Of a DNA stretch of 64,000 nucleotides, positions 1 through 11,380 are shown piece after piece (the first letter of the stretch is position 1; each line of letters opens with the position of its first letter). A model generated the notes under the pieces. That model saw only the letters and a program-made list of their open reading frames with translations. It was not told where the DNA came from and made no database searches. The translations under genes and the position numbers were made by a program. Source of the DNA: Oreohelix idahoensis (lineage: Eukaryota > Mollusca > Gastropoda > Stylommatophora > Oreohelicidae); contig JAMPIV010011353.1 of the NCBI GenBank assembly GCA_024509875.1, forward strand, positions 264,843 to 328,842, read 5' to 3'.

Positions 1-1105
1 CTTCTGCGCATGTGTCGAACGGGGGTTGTCGAGAGAGACTTCCGTGATGATGGGGGATCCTGATCGCTGTACGGACAAATGTCTGAAGATTTGTTCTTTG
101 CTGTGAAATTCTGGGGGAAGGCGACATCGTCTGTGTGACTATTATGTCTATGTTCCTCCCCAGAATATATTCTTAGAGCCAAAAGATGGCGTGTGCTATT
201 TTTCTAGTGTTTTTCTAGGATGATAAGGTAAAGAGAAACAGTTACTGTACATTTTCGAATGCCTAGATCTGCAGCCATGGTATGGTCTGCACATGTATAT
301 GATTGACTATTTTCGAGACGACACTTTGCTAGCAGCACCATTATTCATATGATATACATTGCATTATTATGTATATGATCTACACAGCATTATTTAAATG
401 ATGGACAGCGCCCTTTACTTATGCTTCATTATGCAGCTTCGGAGTGAGCGAAGCTCATCGAAGTTAGGAGCCATTTTTGGATCTCGCCTTTGCCTAAGCG
501 GATCATCGTTCGGAGAACAGGGATGCCTTACTATCTGATGGTGATACAGAGATGTCTACTATTGTAATCCACTACTGGTGGTTTTAAGATTGTCGTCATA
601 AAAGCCTGCTAATTTACTATTGTAATTCTTCGTCAGAAGAGGTTCTGTCAGGGAGCTATTGATAATAAATATTTGAGAACCTTAATTGACGTGATCAGTC
701 AGTTAGGCTTGAAAGTAAATACAACTAGAACCCAGAGGGACTAGCTACTAACGTTCTGTTGTATTCACATTCTTTACGAATGTATATTTGATGTCGTAAG
801 CCATTTTTAAGCATGTGATGTTGTTGCCAACCTGTTCCAGTGACTGTAGCTGTGTTGTCAGAGTGTGCGTCCCATTAAAATGTATGCAACTGTTAACAGT
901 AGTTCCAGCCGTCATTGACTTCCAGATATGAGTGAATGAGTGCCTTGTTACCTATCAACTCTACAGAACAGTACACCCATTCGCGTAACTCACATCTGTA
1001 CTCTCACTCAATATAAACACTGTCCCTTGCCAGGGCCTCAATGCTTTATGGACAAGGTGACCGGTATATCCAACACTGTGTCGATTCGAGTTGACCATCA
1101 ACCTT
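1..1105 (+). mobile_element. LTR copy A of the element-1 family (5' end outside window)
   Basis: This stretch matches, in order and on the same strand, the two LTRs found at 22,099 and 41,261. Shared landmarks are the CTGCGCATGTGT segment at the start, the run ending in CCCCAGAATATATTCT near 160-175, the tandem GAGTGAATGAGTG segment near 930 and the TATA segment near 1,009-1,018. It is more diverged from the other two copies than they are from each other, so it is an older or different-subfamily copy. Recognisable homology fades near 1,105, shortly after the TATA region. Whether it is a solo LTR or one end of an element running left out of the window cannot be told. Confidence 0.8.
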
Positions 1106-1313
1106 CATCAAGATGACTAGTACACACAAACTACATGCATCACAGTCACCCTTATCAATGTAATGTACCAGTGTGACGCCTTTGCATTTACAGTTTACAT
1201 TCTACATTTATCAGTGTGGTGGCTTCGTGTATACAGCATTCTTCAGTGATAAGAATATATACACTTATCAATGGTGTTATGCCCATATTTTCTTGATCAT
1301 CGGCACACTTGAC

Positions 1314-1481
1314 CAGCCGGCCGCCTTAACGTTCCCATAGTTGCTCTGGTACCCAATTGGGGCTGGGTCGACCCAGGAGCCGTTTGCGGCCTAAAATAAA
1401 TCCCACCTCATCTGGGAATCGAACCATAGACAACTGAGCTAGGGAGCCAGTGCAGTAACCACTCTGCTACCGCGGCTCCCG
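1314..1481 (-). mobile_element. tRNA-derived SINE (family S1)
   Basis: Read on the minus strand it begins with a tRNA-like head. There is an A-box-like GCAGAGTGGTTACTG segment, and a clear B box GGTTCGATTCCC at 1,425-1,414. A body containing GGGTCGACCCAGCCCC follows, ending in GGCGGCCGGCTGG. The body recurs as a fragment in the left arm of the palindrome (13,367-13,442) and, diverged, in its central spacer, so this is a dispersed family and not a tRNA gene. The anticodon region does not fold into a convincing tRNA. Confidence 0.7.
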
Positions 1482-2489
1482 AAAGTTTCAGTACTGTTGC
1501 TATTTGGTTGTGAACGATCGGCATTTGTCATTAGTTGATGACGTAATAGTGATCAATTTGTAGAATGTATAACATACAAATGATAGACATGGATTGTAGA
1601 CGCGTACCAGAGCTGTGGTCGTGACAATTAAAAATGAATTATTTCTGACATCTGTACTGTGAACTGTAATAACATGTCAACAAGTTAGTATTTAGTAACA
1701 AATAGATGCCAGGGTTAAAGCAGTTAGTGTATTACGTTCAGAAATTACTGTTTCCGGTGTCGACTTGGATTTATAACTCACCAATTATATCTTCCGCTGA
1801 GAATTTAAATTACTGATTTATTACAACATAAAAAACCACAACACATATTTAGTAAAACCAATAAAACAAATGTTATACGTATTCAGATATTATTAATCTT
1901 TCTCAAACTGATTCCATGTTATTTAATTTTAATTACAATTAAGACAATATATTTTTGAAATAAATGACTGGTTTCTGATGATATCTGATGTTTACTAATA
2001 TGGTCACATGATGTCGTCTTATAATTATAATCTTACATCTGTACATGTATGTAAAAGGCAGTGAAAATATAATAACGCCACCGGTCAGGTCTCACGTTCA
2101 CGTTTTATGAAGACGATATTTTATTTTACTCTGGACACAGCCGAAGGAAGACTACTCTAGTGTGGCAGAATTAGGTGAACATTACAGTTAACTTTCTTGG
2201 TAATTTGTTTTTCCCGGAGCATCTACAAGATGGAGATTGGTTGAGATCAAAACTGAGACATAAATAATTAAGCAGGCAAACAGGTTTAAAATAAGCTTTC
2301 AGTTAACTGTATTGCACAGCTGGGGTTTCCCGTAACCTTTTGTAAATGGATTTATTTGATGAACATCTGAACCACTCTGTGGCAACTAAGCCTTATTCAG
2401 ATATAAAATTTATGAACAAAATTATCACCGACACACGAAGGCAAATTCTTATACTAGTAAATGATGTCTTTCTCGGCAGCCTGGTAGGT
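1482..2489. other. AT-rich intergenic stretch, nothing recognised
   Basis: No coding frame, tandem array or known repeat motif is visible between the SINE and the LINE. Composition is AT-rich and unremarkable. The 1,106-1,313 gap before the SINE may be diverged LTR sequence but shows no convincing match. Confidence 0.5.
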
Positions 2490-4565
2490 TTATTGGGAAT
2501 AGTAACCAACGTGGGGATGTAGTATAAGGAGAGAGGGATAGTACCTCACGGTGAAAGACAGCCATGTCCTTTTTAGGATAGTCAGGATCCTATTTGGTTC
2601 TCCTCTCTTTATCTAGCTCATATATGGCTCCGCAAATACCGCTTGTGTAAGGCGGTGGCCACATCCCGGGTAACAGTCTTGGCTGACTGGCTAAACTACA
2701 TGAGTGGAGTAGGAATAATCTTACTCCAGGGAATGTCCATCCCTAGTACACAAAGCCTGAAACGGTGAGTGAGGCGGAGGAATCTAAGAAGATCAACGGC
2801 TCGCAAAGCAAAGCAGCAAAGTGCGTGGCGCACTAGAGGCGTGTCCGGCATAGAAAAAAAAAACGGCTAGCCACCGTGGAAGAGATTGGGGCCTTACCAC
2901 GTACGTCCTAAAAAATGTAATGAGATCACAACCAAAAGACAAGAACCGATATGTAGAGAACTCTCTGTCCTCTGGGGAAGAATCTACTGTACAAATTAAC
3001 AGGGAAGAGGCAAATCCTCTAATGAGTAAGGAAGTAAATAATGACGAGTGTTCCTCAAATTCTGTTGACAGGGTGGTTGAACGACCACCTAAAAACTAGT
3101 AAGAGGAGCCTAAAAATAGGAACATGGAACGTTAGAACTCTAAACGGAGAAGGAAAGCTTGGCAATCTAATATTAGAGGCAACAGATATGAAACCCGATA
3201 TACTGTTAGTTGCAGAGGCAAGACTATTGGATACAGGCCGGATAAAAAGACGCCAATAAACGCTTATACACTCAGGACGAGAAAAACACGAAAGATGAGA
3301 ATGAATGTTGATAAAGAAGGAGTTAGAATAAAACGTATGTGGATACCGGACACACAATGACAGAATAATGTTACTAAAGATGAGAGCAAAGAAATTTGAC
3401 ATAACAATCTTACAAACTTACGCAAAGACTAAAGATCATAGCGAGGAAGAAATAGAAGAATACAATGAAGAGCTACAACACATACTTAAACCAGTAACAT
3501 CAACAGATGTGTTGATAGTAATGGGTGACATGAATGCAAAAGTAGGAAAAAGAAAATAGTAGGACAGTATGGATTAGGGACAATAAATTATAGAGGAGAC
3601 AGACTTATCCAGTTCTGTGAAGAAAACCAACTGTTCATATGTAACACCTGTTTTAAACACCACCCAAGGAAATTATACGCATGGAAAAACCCAGGAGATG
3701 TGACAGGAATGCAAATTAACTATACCATGATAAAACATAGATTTAAGAACAGTGTCACAAGTGCAAAGATACATCCTGGCGCCGACATAAATTCAGATCA
3801 CAATCCGGTCGTCATCAAAGTAAATATAAAGCTTAACAGAACAGGAAACAGAAGACAGGAGGAACCCCAGATAGAAAAACCAGCGCTGAAACAACCAAAT
3901 ATAAAACAGAAATATCTAATCGACGTCCACAATAAATATCAACAGTTGCTGACAGAAAGCATGGAGCAGTATAGAAGAGAAAACCCAGAAGAAAAAGTAA
4001 CCACAGAATGGGAATGCCGAAAAACAAGCTTACAATCAGCTAATGCAAATTTACCTAAAAAGGAGCCTAAGAAAAATCATATTTGGATGGCAGACAACAT
4101 CGTGAGTAAAATGGCAGAAAGAAAGAAAGCAAAAACATTCCAGGCTATAAAATAATAGACAATGACATACGTCATACGTGTGGTCAAGCAAAAGAACGGT
4201 GGATAGAAACGAAATGCAAGGAAATAGAAGACTTAGAAGCAAAGCATATGACAAGAGATATGCACGAAGAAATAAAGAAATTATCAAATAGGCCGCGGTT
4301 TGCACAAGGAGGAGGCTGTATCAAGAACAAAAATGGTGTAATCTTACTTGATGAGAATGACATATCAAACAGATGGGCAGAATACGTAAAATAACTATTC
4401 AAGGACAATAGAGGTAAAAACCATCACCAGATTCTAGTGAAGGCCCAAACATTCTCAGATCAGAAGTAGAGAAGGCCATATATATGATACAAAAAGGAAA
4501 ATCAGCAGGCACGGACAACATAAAAATTGAAATGATAGAAGCCCTAGAGAACTTTGGTATAGATA
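2490..4565 (+). mobile_element. RTE/BovB-like non-LTR retrotransposon, 3'-truncated (LINE I)
   Basis: A probable 5' untranslated region (about 2,490-3,040) leads into endonuclease-coding sequence and the first part of a reverse transcriptase, after which recognisable homology stops near 4,565. LINEs are normally truncated at the 5' end because reverse transcription starts at the 3' end. Loss of the 3' half therefore implies a later deletion or rearrangement, not an abortive insertion. No poly(A) or simple-repeat tail and no target duplication were found. Confidence 0.7.
3041..4560 (+). pseudogene. LINE I endonuclease plus N-terminal reverse transcriptase (decayed)
   Basis: This would encode an APE-type endonuclease that nicks the target, followed by reverse transcriptase. 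Seen in translation: an N-terminal GTWNVRTLNGEGKL segment (about 3,120-3,165), the catalytic-region GDMNAKVG (about 3,529-3,552), and SDHNPVVI near 3,797, all hallmarks of this fold. A linker follows, and then KSAGTDNIKIE near 4,500, the start of the RT fingers. The frame is broken several times, with stops at about 3,259, 3,557 and 4,153 and shifts between segments. The RT catalytic F/YxDD is missing. It is non-functional. Confidence 0.75.
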
Positions 4566-4957
4566 CAATTCACTTTCGAAGGGGAACAATTCAAATATTA
4601 CTAAAATATCAAACTAAATAACAGATTTTTATTTTGTATTTATTTTTAATCAACTCATTATACAAATTACGTAAGGCTAAAAACATATTTTTATTTTTTT
4701 AGTAAATTTCTTAAATTGTTAAAAAAATGTTGTTTACCATGTTTAGAATAAAAGTACTTTAAAAAATATGGAGTTTGATGCGCATGTAAAAGATGTGAAC
4801 ACTTGTTTCCTCTGCCGCTTTCAATGATAATGACGCTGTATAATCTATGGTTGCAGTTGCAGATGTACAATCCGACATGTTCTATCGACGCCAAAAAAGC
4901 GCACTTGGACAATCCTATAAACGTTTTTCTTACTTGGTCGGTTCTCTCCTATCCCGG

Positions 4958-5240
4958 GGACCAGAGTGGCTAAGAGACATGGCGTCCACATCTAATTCTA
5001 AAGGAACTGGGGTCGGTTCCCAGTACAGAGAATATTCTTGATGGAATTTTTTTAGAACCACTTTGTACTAATAACGTCTTACTTCCCCCTGATTCTCTGA
5101 GTAGTGAGATCGGATGACTAGCCTTCTTGGATAAGAGCGAAAAATAGTAGGTACCGTGTACACCTTTTGTACGTTAAAAATAACTCGGCAGTTGAAAATC
5201 ATAAAGAGAAGGCCATACGGCCGTTCGTCGAAGCATCATT
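4958..5240 (+). mobile_element. tRNA-derived SINE (family S2), copy 1
   Basis: A tRNA-like head carries an A-box-like AGTGGCTAAGAGA (about 4,967) and a B box GGTCGGTTCCC (about 5,013). The body contains GGATAAGAGCGAAAAATA and GGTACCGTGTAC and ends AAGGCCATACGGCC. The same body, diverged, occurs at 55,572-55,845, which defines the family. Confidence 0.7.
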
Positions 5241-5296
5241 TTTTTGGTGATGCGTAGATGGCAGGGAAAATAGTAGGGTTCACTTGCATAGCTAGG

Positions 5297-5345
5297 CGGG
5301 GTTGTCGGACGGAAGGTCCAGGGTTCAAATCCTGGGTAAGCCACT
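5297..5345 (+). repeat. tRNA-like B-box segment, possible SINE fragment
   Basis: GGGTTCAAATCC at about 5,323 is a good internal RNA polymerase III B box, and the surrounding bases resemble the TpsiC arm and acceptor end of a tRNA. No matching A box or complete cloverleaf is present, so a partial SINE head is more likely than a tRNA gene. Confidence 0.35.
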
Positions 5346-8300
5346 CATGTCTGTGGTTTTTCTGTTGTCTAGTGACACACCCCACAACTCCTCCCCTCGC
5401 CCCTTCTACTTCTTTATTGCTTACGAGTGCCTGATAACATACCTTTATATTTGTTTCATATTAATTTACTGTTTACAGGCCTCGGGTTTCCCTTCCTTAT
5501 GTGTTATATATGTTCATACGGCCGCTGCCGTGCCAGAGTTTACACAATTAAGAAAACCTTCTGTGGCAGTGCAACTATTTGTGCGCAGGTCGCGGCATCA
5601 AATAGTATCGTGTTACAGGGCTGTGTTTACGGCATCAATAAAAGAATGTGTGTGTGTCTGTCAGCTGGCCGGGTCAGTTCAGTTAATGGTGTTGAGCGCA
5701 GGTAAATATTTTGAAGTGCGCTAACTCTTGTACGTTTTTTTGTTTCAAGTCGTTACAGGTCTGTCCGCCTGAGATGGAAATTCTTGACCCTGTTTTATTC
5801 TTCCTTCCCAGAGTTCGTTCGTACCCTTTTTATGGTTAGTGAAAAGCAATGTCCTTTTATAGTGGTTTAGTCAAACAATCCAACTGTAATGTTTCAAGGA
5901 AAACGCAGCAATGTAGAACAATAGAATATATTTTATTAACGTGATTGGAACAGCAAATGTCATTGGCACAATGATGAAGCACTTATTTCTTTCTTACCCA
6001 AAGTAGTGAGTATCCAAAACAAATGAAAGATGGAAATTCACAGGAATAATCTATCTAATAGGGTAAAATACAAACTTGTCTACTTAAAATATACTAGTCT
6101 AACTTGAAAAACTTGTAAAGTTAAAAACAACTTGTCTTGATAATCTCAAAGACGAAGTTCTGTACAAAATTCTCTCGCCTAACGACTCCTAAAATCTGTA
6201 CAAGCCCTGGATCATCACAGTCGCCCACGTCTCTGCTTTATATACAGCCCACTCTTTTTTCCCGCCAATTTTCACACGATGCTTTATTTTTCACTCGGCA
6301 CCAAACATCAAAATTTGCACTACTCTCCTCAGCGTTTCGACTTTTTGCACACGACATTCTGTTATTTCGACTTTAGCAATGGAAAAAACCCAGACTTGCA
6401 ACTTCTCTCAAATTTTTCCATTCAATAAACATGCACTTACTATTTTGTTGTTCTAGGTCAGCTTTTCTCGAAGCGGTGAACTTGTCATGACACTTTATTT
6501 TGTGCACAAATGTCTTAACTGCTTTTAACGTTGTTATTCTCATTATATATAGTTTTAACACGTATTAATTGTAGTGTAAGCCAAGCGGTCACACAAGTCC
6601 TGGGGCCACAAAAATGTATCCCATGTGGAGACATTTTCGTCCTATCAACTAAAAAAAATCAAGTCCCTAACATACGTACTGGGGCAAAATATGAAATGGG
6701 GGCATATATTTATGAAGCAATTGGCAATGGACAATTGTTGAGAAAAATTTATGTTACAGGTATAAGTCATTGACTGGGGGCTTATATTTATAAGCCAAAA
6801 TGAGAAAAAAAACTACAAGGTCTCAGTATACATGTGAGACAAAAAAAGGAAAAAATATTATTTCGTAAAACGAGGGACACAGTAGATTTATATTGCGAAA
6901 AACGGGGAAGACATACAAGTTGTTTATACACTATGTCATTAAACTATGGAATATGGATAGCAATGTGCATTACGCAATGTAAATTGTTCATGTATTAATA
7001 CAATACTTATATAATCTTTACTTAACACGCTAATAATAATACATAAAAACATGGAGTTATGATAGTAAATATACATAATTAATGTTAAACTTATTAAACT
7101 TTTTTATTTAAAGTCGACACATATAAGGTTTGGTCATGTCAAACAAAACTCGAGTGTTAATCAACACTCAGGACAATAAGTGAATCTTATCTTAATATTT
7201 ACATCTAAATGGTAACTAGCCAAAGCTATTACCTGTGGCCCTGACGTTCGCTAGTGTGAACGGGAGCGGTGAAAGGTCACACTTGATATTTGAACTCTCA
7301 TTGACGGCACAGTGTGGCGTCAACTGAAGAAGAGGGAGGGGTGGTGGTGGTTTATAGTACAATGAAATAGCTGGTGGAGGAGAGAAAGTAGTTCCGGTGT
7401 TGGATAGATGAATGAACGCGAGGCGTGGGAGAAAGGTAAAGAAAAAAATAGAAGAAGAACTCGCATGGGGAAATCGACACGGGGGGGGGGGGGGGGGGGA
7501 AAAGGGTGGTGAAAACGAAGATTGGATTTGACATAGCGAACAACAGCGAGGTGGTGTTAAGGTCACGTGTGGAATGTTTGCGCTAGTGAAAAGGGAGTAG
7601 AGGTGTGGGTCATCATTTTATATACGCATTAGAGCTTAAATAATTTGTACTGGACGAGTACAACATCTGTGTGTCTCAACACAGTAATGTGTTAAAAAGG
7701 CATGATACATGGTACTCAGTTATTTATGCGATATTCATGAAATTCAACCAATTTATAATAAGTAATCATAAAATCGATCCATAGCATATGTCTAGTTTCA
7801 GCAACTCCTGAACACACCAGTAGAAAAATGTGTTAATGGAGAAAAAAATGCTCTGAGTATCGTTCACCATTTGTGATGCTCCGCTAATCACATGTGTAAT
7901 AATGTTTTGGTTTTCCGCCAAAGTCTTAATATTATGACATAAACTGTCTTAGTTTGCGGTCGGGTGCAGTGCCAACAAAAATGAAGCGCATTGCCTACAA
8001 ACGGCAAAATCGCCCGTTTTGGTTGAAGTGCTTGTCTCATATCATGAGAGTGTAGCTTAAGATCAAACAATGTCTTCTTTAACCCTTGAGATTCTTCCTT
8101 AGTGGCAAATAGTACATGCATGTGTGTGGTTAAGTTTATAATGTACAACAATACATATATTTCTAAGTGCAAACAAAATGTAATTTAAATCTTCTAATTC
8201 AAAATATAATGGTTTAAACACTGTAACTGTGCATGTTGAATATAGTTGCGCCTCTGTAGATTTTTCTCTTCACTGGCGGTTATGACTGCCGCTGATAGCA

Positions 8301-8373
8301 TCCACTAGACGACATAGAAGGTGGCTGGCGTCATCAAAAAACATTTCAGAGTAGCCAGCAGAGCACGCCGGCC
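5346..8373. other. Three-kilobase stretch with no recognised feature
   Basis: The open frames here are short and lack family motifs. The only structural point is a run of 19 G residues at 7,481-7,499 inside a purine-rich segment (about 7,320-7,620). It gives spurious proline-rich frames on the minus strand. Confidence 0.5.
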
Positions 8374-8587
8374 AACTCTAAAATATTATATCTCGTCTAG
8401 ACAATTTTATCGTACTCGGACAAGGAAAATGAAACCATTTAGGGTAACCCAGCCAGAGCAAACTGGAGTAACTCTAAAATATAGCATTGTCTCTCCTGGA
8501 CAAATCTGCTATCGTACACGGGCAAAAATGAAACCATTTAAGGTAACCCAGCCAGAGCAAACTGGAGTAACTCTAAAATATAGCATT
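8374..8587 (+). repeat. Tandem array of about 99-bp units, target of the palindromic element
   Basis: Units start with AACTCTAAAATAT at 8,374, 8,470 and 8,569 (spacing 96 and 99 bp) and contain ATGAAACCATTTA and AACCCAGCCAGAGCAAACTG. The third unit breaks off at AGCATT (8,587) and resumes at 22,047-22,098 with AGCATTGTCTCTTCTGGACA. The 13.46-kb element therefore sits inside unit three. The continuation itself ends at 22,098, where the LTR of element 1 begins. Confidence 0.85.
8582..8587 (+). repeat. Left 6-bp target-site duplication AGCATT
   Basis: AGCATT here is repeated exactly at 22,047-22,052. The intact second unit of the tandem array contains a single uninterrupted AGCATTGTCTC, which shows the empty-site sequence. 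Confidence 0.85.
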
Positions 8588-8629
8588 AGTAGTTGGGATG
8601 CGCAACTTAGGTCGCATTCTGCAGGCGCG

Positions 8630-9625
8630 TGACTTTTTATATAGGAAAATTTCCGCAGGCGCAGGCGGCGGCGTATGACTTTTATATAGCAAAATACTCG
8701 ATCGATTTCAGGCGGCGGCGTTCCCAGGCGGCGGCGTATGACTTGTTATATAGCAATAAATTTGTTCGATAATGACGGGTGTGTTGTTTACTAAGGGGAG
8801 ATAAGTAGGTTGTTGTATTACATAACTTTTTATATAAGGAAAATGTGCGGGTGGAGCATCAGGCGTTGGTACATGACATTTTATATAAGGAAATACTCAT
8901 TGCGCAGGTGGAGCATCAGGCGTTGGTACTTGACTTTTTATATAAGAAAATACTCATTGCGCAGGTGGAGCATCAGGCGTTGGTGCATGGCTTTTTATAT
9001 AAGGAAATACTCATTGCGCAGGTGGAGCATCAGGCGTTGGTACATGACATTTTATATAAGGAAAATGTGCAGGCGCAGGGGAGGCGCAAGATGGCGGACG
9101 TGAGATAACAAGAAGGGGGTATATGGCGCAAGATGGCCGGGGTGATTTTTTATATAAGGAAAATGTGCAGGCCCGGTGGAGCTCAGGAGGAGGGGATGAC
9201 TTTTTATATAGTAATATATTATTGTTGTTGTATGTGTTGTTTTTAGTATATCATAGCCAACTTAGGTAGTATTCTGGCGGTGGGATGAAGACGCAAGATG
9301 GCGGGGGTGACTTTTTATATAAGGAAAATGTGCAGGCGCGGTGGAGGCGCAAGATGGCGGACTTGAGATAACAAGAAGTGTATATATGGCGCAAGATGGC
9401 GGGATGACGTGTTATATAAGGAAAATCAGGAAGAGCCCCGGCGGAGCTCAGGAGGAGGGGATGACGTTTTATATAGTAATATATTATTGTTGTTGTATGT
9501 GTTGTTTTTAGTATATCATAGCCAACTTAGGTAGTATTCTGGAGGTGGGTTGAAGGCGCAAGATGGCGGAGGTGACTTTTTATAAAAGGAAAATGTGCAG
9601 GCGCGGTGGAGGCGCAAGATGGCGG
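8630..9625 (+). promoter_or_regulatory. Inward-facing iterated TATA / AAGATGGCG modules, left terminus
   Basis: TTTTTATATAAGGAAAATG-like segments recur about a dozen times. Many are followed within about 30-45 bp by GGCGCAAGATGGCGG. The first motif looks like a TATA box and the second resembles a YY1-type element or a start-codon context. All are oriented from the terminus inward. The same modules occur inverted at the other terminus. Promoter function is inference; the repetition is directly visible. Confidence 0.45.
8868..9063 (+). repeat. 57-bp tandem repeat, left arm
   Basis: About 3.5 units contain GAAATACTCATTGCGCAGG, GTGGAGCATCAGGCGTTGG and a TTTTATATAAG core. The 57-bp period is a multiple of three, so it creates repetitive open frames that should not be read as proteins. 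Mirror copies lie at about 21,520-21,800. Confidence 0.8.
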
Positions 9626-9629
9626 TTTT

Positions 9630-10190
9630 TTAGATAACAAGAAGAGGTTATATTTAGACGATAATAGGAAGACTTGAGATAACGAGGAGGCGCATGACTT
9701 TTTATATAGTAATATATGTTGTTTTAGAAAACAAGGAGAGGTTATATTTAGACTGAAGACGAGGAGGAGCATGACTATTTATATAGTAATATAATTAGAT
9801 AATAGGAAGATATTTTTAGATAACAAGAAGAGGATATATTTAGACAACAAGAAGACGATATTTATAGACATATATTTAGCACATATATATTTTACAACAG
9901 TTATACGAATAGTTAGACGATATTTTTAGATAACAGTTAGACAATATATATTTAGACATACAAAAAGTAGACATACAGGATAACAGTTAGACGTTATATT
10001 TAGACAACGAGAAGACGATATATTTAGACAACAAGAAGACTTTTAGATAACAGGAAGAGGGTATATTTAGATGATATATTTACATAACAAGAAGACGATA
10101 TATTTAGATGCTATATTTAGATAATAGGAAGATATATTTAGACATATATTTATATACATATTTACAACAGTTATACGAACAGTTATATAT
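9630..10190 (+). repeat. AT-rich degenerate TATATTTAGAC/AACAAGAAGA repeats, left arm
   Basis: Irregular repetition of TATATTTAGAC, GATAACAAGAAGA and ACGATATATTTAG. The mirror region is about 20,430-20,800. There is no coding content. Confidence 0.7.
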
Positions 10191-10586
10191 AGGTAACAAA
10201 AAATGAATGTTAGTTAATATATTTTTATTTTTCAAATACTGTTTTGTAGTAACAAAACATATAGGAGCATATATGGTAATATATAGGAGTACATATATAG
10301 TATTTTTTAACATTACATGAGTATGTACAATTGACAAATAACACATAGTTACATATACTTTGTTATATACATATTTATATTGGAAGATGGGAGGTGTTAC
10401 AGTAGTAACATTATCACAGTAAGAAATATAATATAACACCGGGGTACAGTTCCAGGCCAGACCTTGAGGGGTGTCGTCACGTCGTAAGACATAGAGAGGT
10501 GTTGTGTGTGTGATATGGTGTTTGGGGCGGTAGAGAGATAGTATTTTGGTAGGGAGATGTATTGTGTGTTGGAGTGGAAGACAGTT

Positions 10587-11380
10587 TAGACGTTGAGGGG
10601 CGAGGTGGTGACGTTGTCGGGGTGTACCTGTCATTTGATGTAGAAGTAAGATAGGGCGTTGCGGTGTTGTTCGTAGGTGTAGATGGGGGATTTGTGTGCA
10701 CGGAAACCAATATTTTTTCCCGCCCTGTGCTTGTTGTGTGTTGAGGACTTCTAAGAATGTGTGTTTGTCTACTTTGTTGTGGTGTTTGTTGAGTCCTTTG
10801 GTGGTTGTTTTGTCATAGTCCCCAAAACAGTGATACGTCTTGCTGCACAGCGAAATCATTCCGCTGCCTTCGTATTCTAATTTTTAAAAAGGCCCGGTGT
10901 GCGTTTGTCGAATAATTTTTGAGCGCGGCATTTTTTGACAAAGGGCGCGCGTTTTACCCCCGCTAGCTACAAAGTCGGGTCTATGGTCGGGACATACTTC
11001 GGCGGGGAACCATTGGTAGTAGGAGCTATAAAATTCGCGTCGCATAGCGGGCTTAACAACGTCCGCTAAGTTATTCGCGCTAAGGGTCAAGTAAAGGCTG
11101 TCTGTGTCCGTCTCACATAACTACAGAATCTTTTTGCCCACATAACTTCCGATCAACGTCCGCCTGGCGGTAGCCAGAAGTTTATTTTTGTCGGCGTATT
11201 CCCGCATGAAAGACCCAATATCTTCTCTCGTGACGTCGACGTTCTTAAAAATGGGCGTCATTTCCGAGAAAAAGTCTTTTAGGGAGTCAGGGACATGAAT
11301 GTCACACTCGACTAGCCCAAACAAGGTCTCGTCTAACACAGAGGCGAGAATCTGTTTTTCTATTAATGGGTACCGGCGTA
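10587..11380 (-). pseudogene. DNA polymerase type B (protein-primed, Polinton-like), left-arm remnant
   Basis: This is the C-terminal part of a family-B polymerase of the protein-primed type that replicates Polintons and related viruses. Seen: a CDIHVPDSLKD...FSEMTPIF segment (about 11,310-11,235), then a stop, then the motif C core DTDS at 11,108-11,097, then conserved C-terminal segments such as MISLCSKTYHCFG (10,859-10,821) and ALSYFYIKR. The sequence between the GSYVGKK segment and motif C is missing, so the motif B (KxxxNSxYG) region is gone. The same TAG and the same deletion occur in the right arm. Private to this copy is a 1-bp insertion in a T run near 10,930 that shifts the frame. 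Non-functional. Confidence 0.8.

Noticed and set aside
5302..5724. 140-aa frame following a tRNA-like segment
   Set aside because: It begins in SINE-like DNA and shows no family motif.
8374..9063. CRISPR-like array of regular repeats
   Set aside because: Units are contiguous tandem copies without unique spacers, and the context is eukaryotic.
8321..9108. Open frames with repeated WSIRRWYMTFYIRKY or similar residues
   Set aside because: Produced by the 99-bp array and the 57-bp terminal repeats, with mirrored versions in the right arm.
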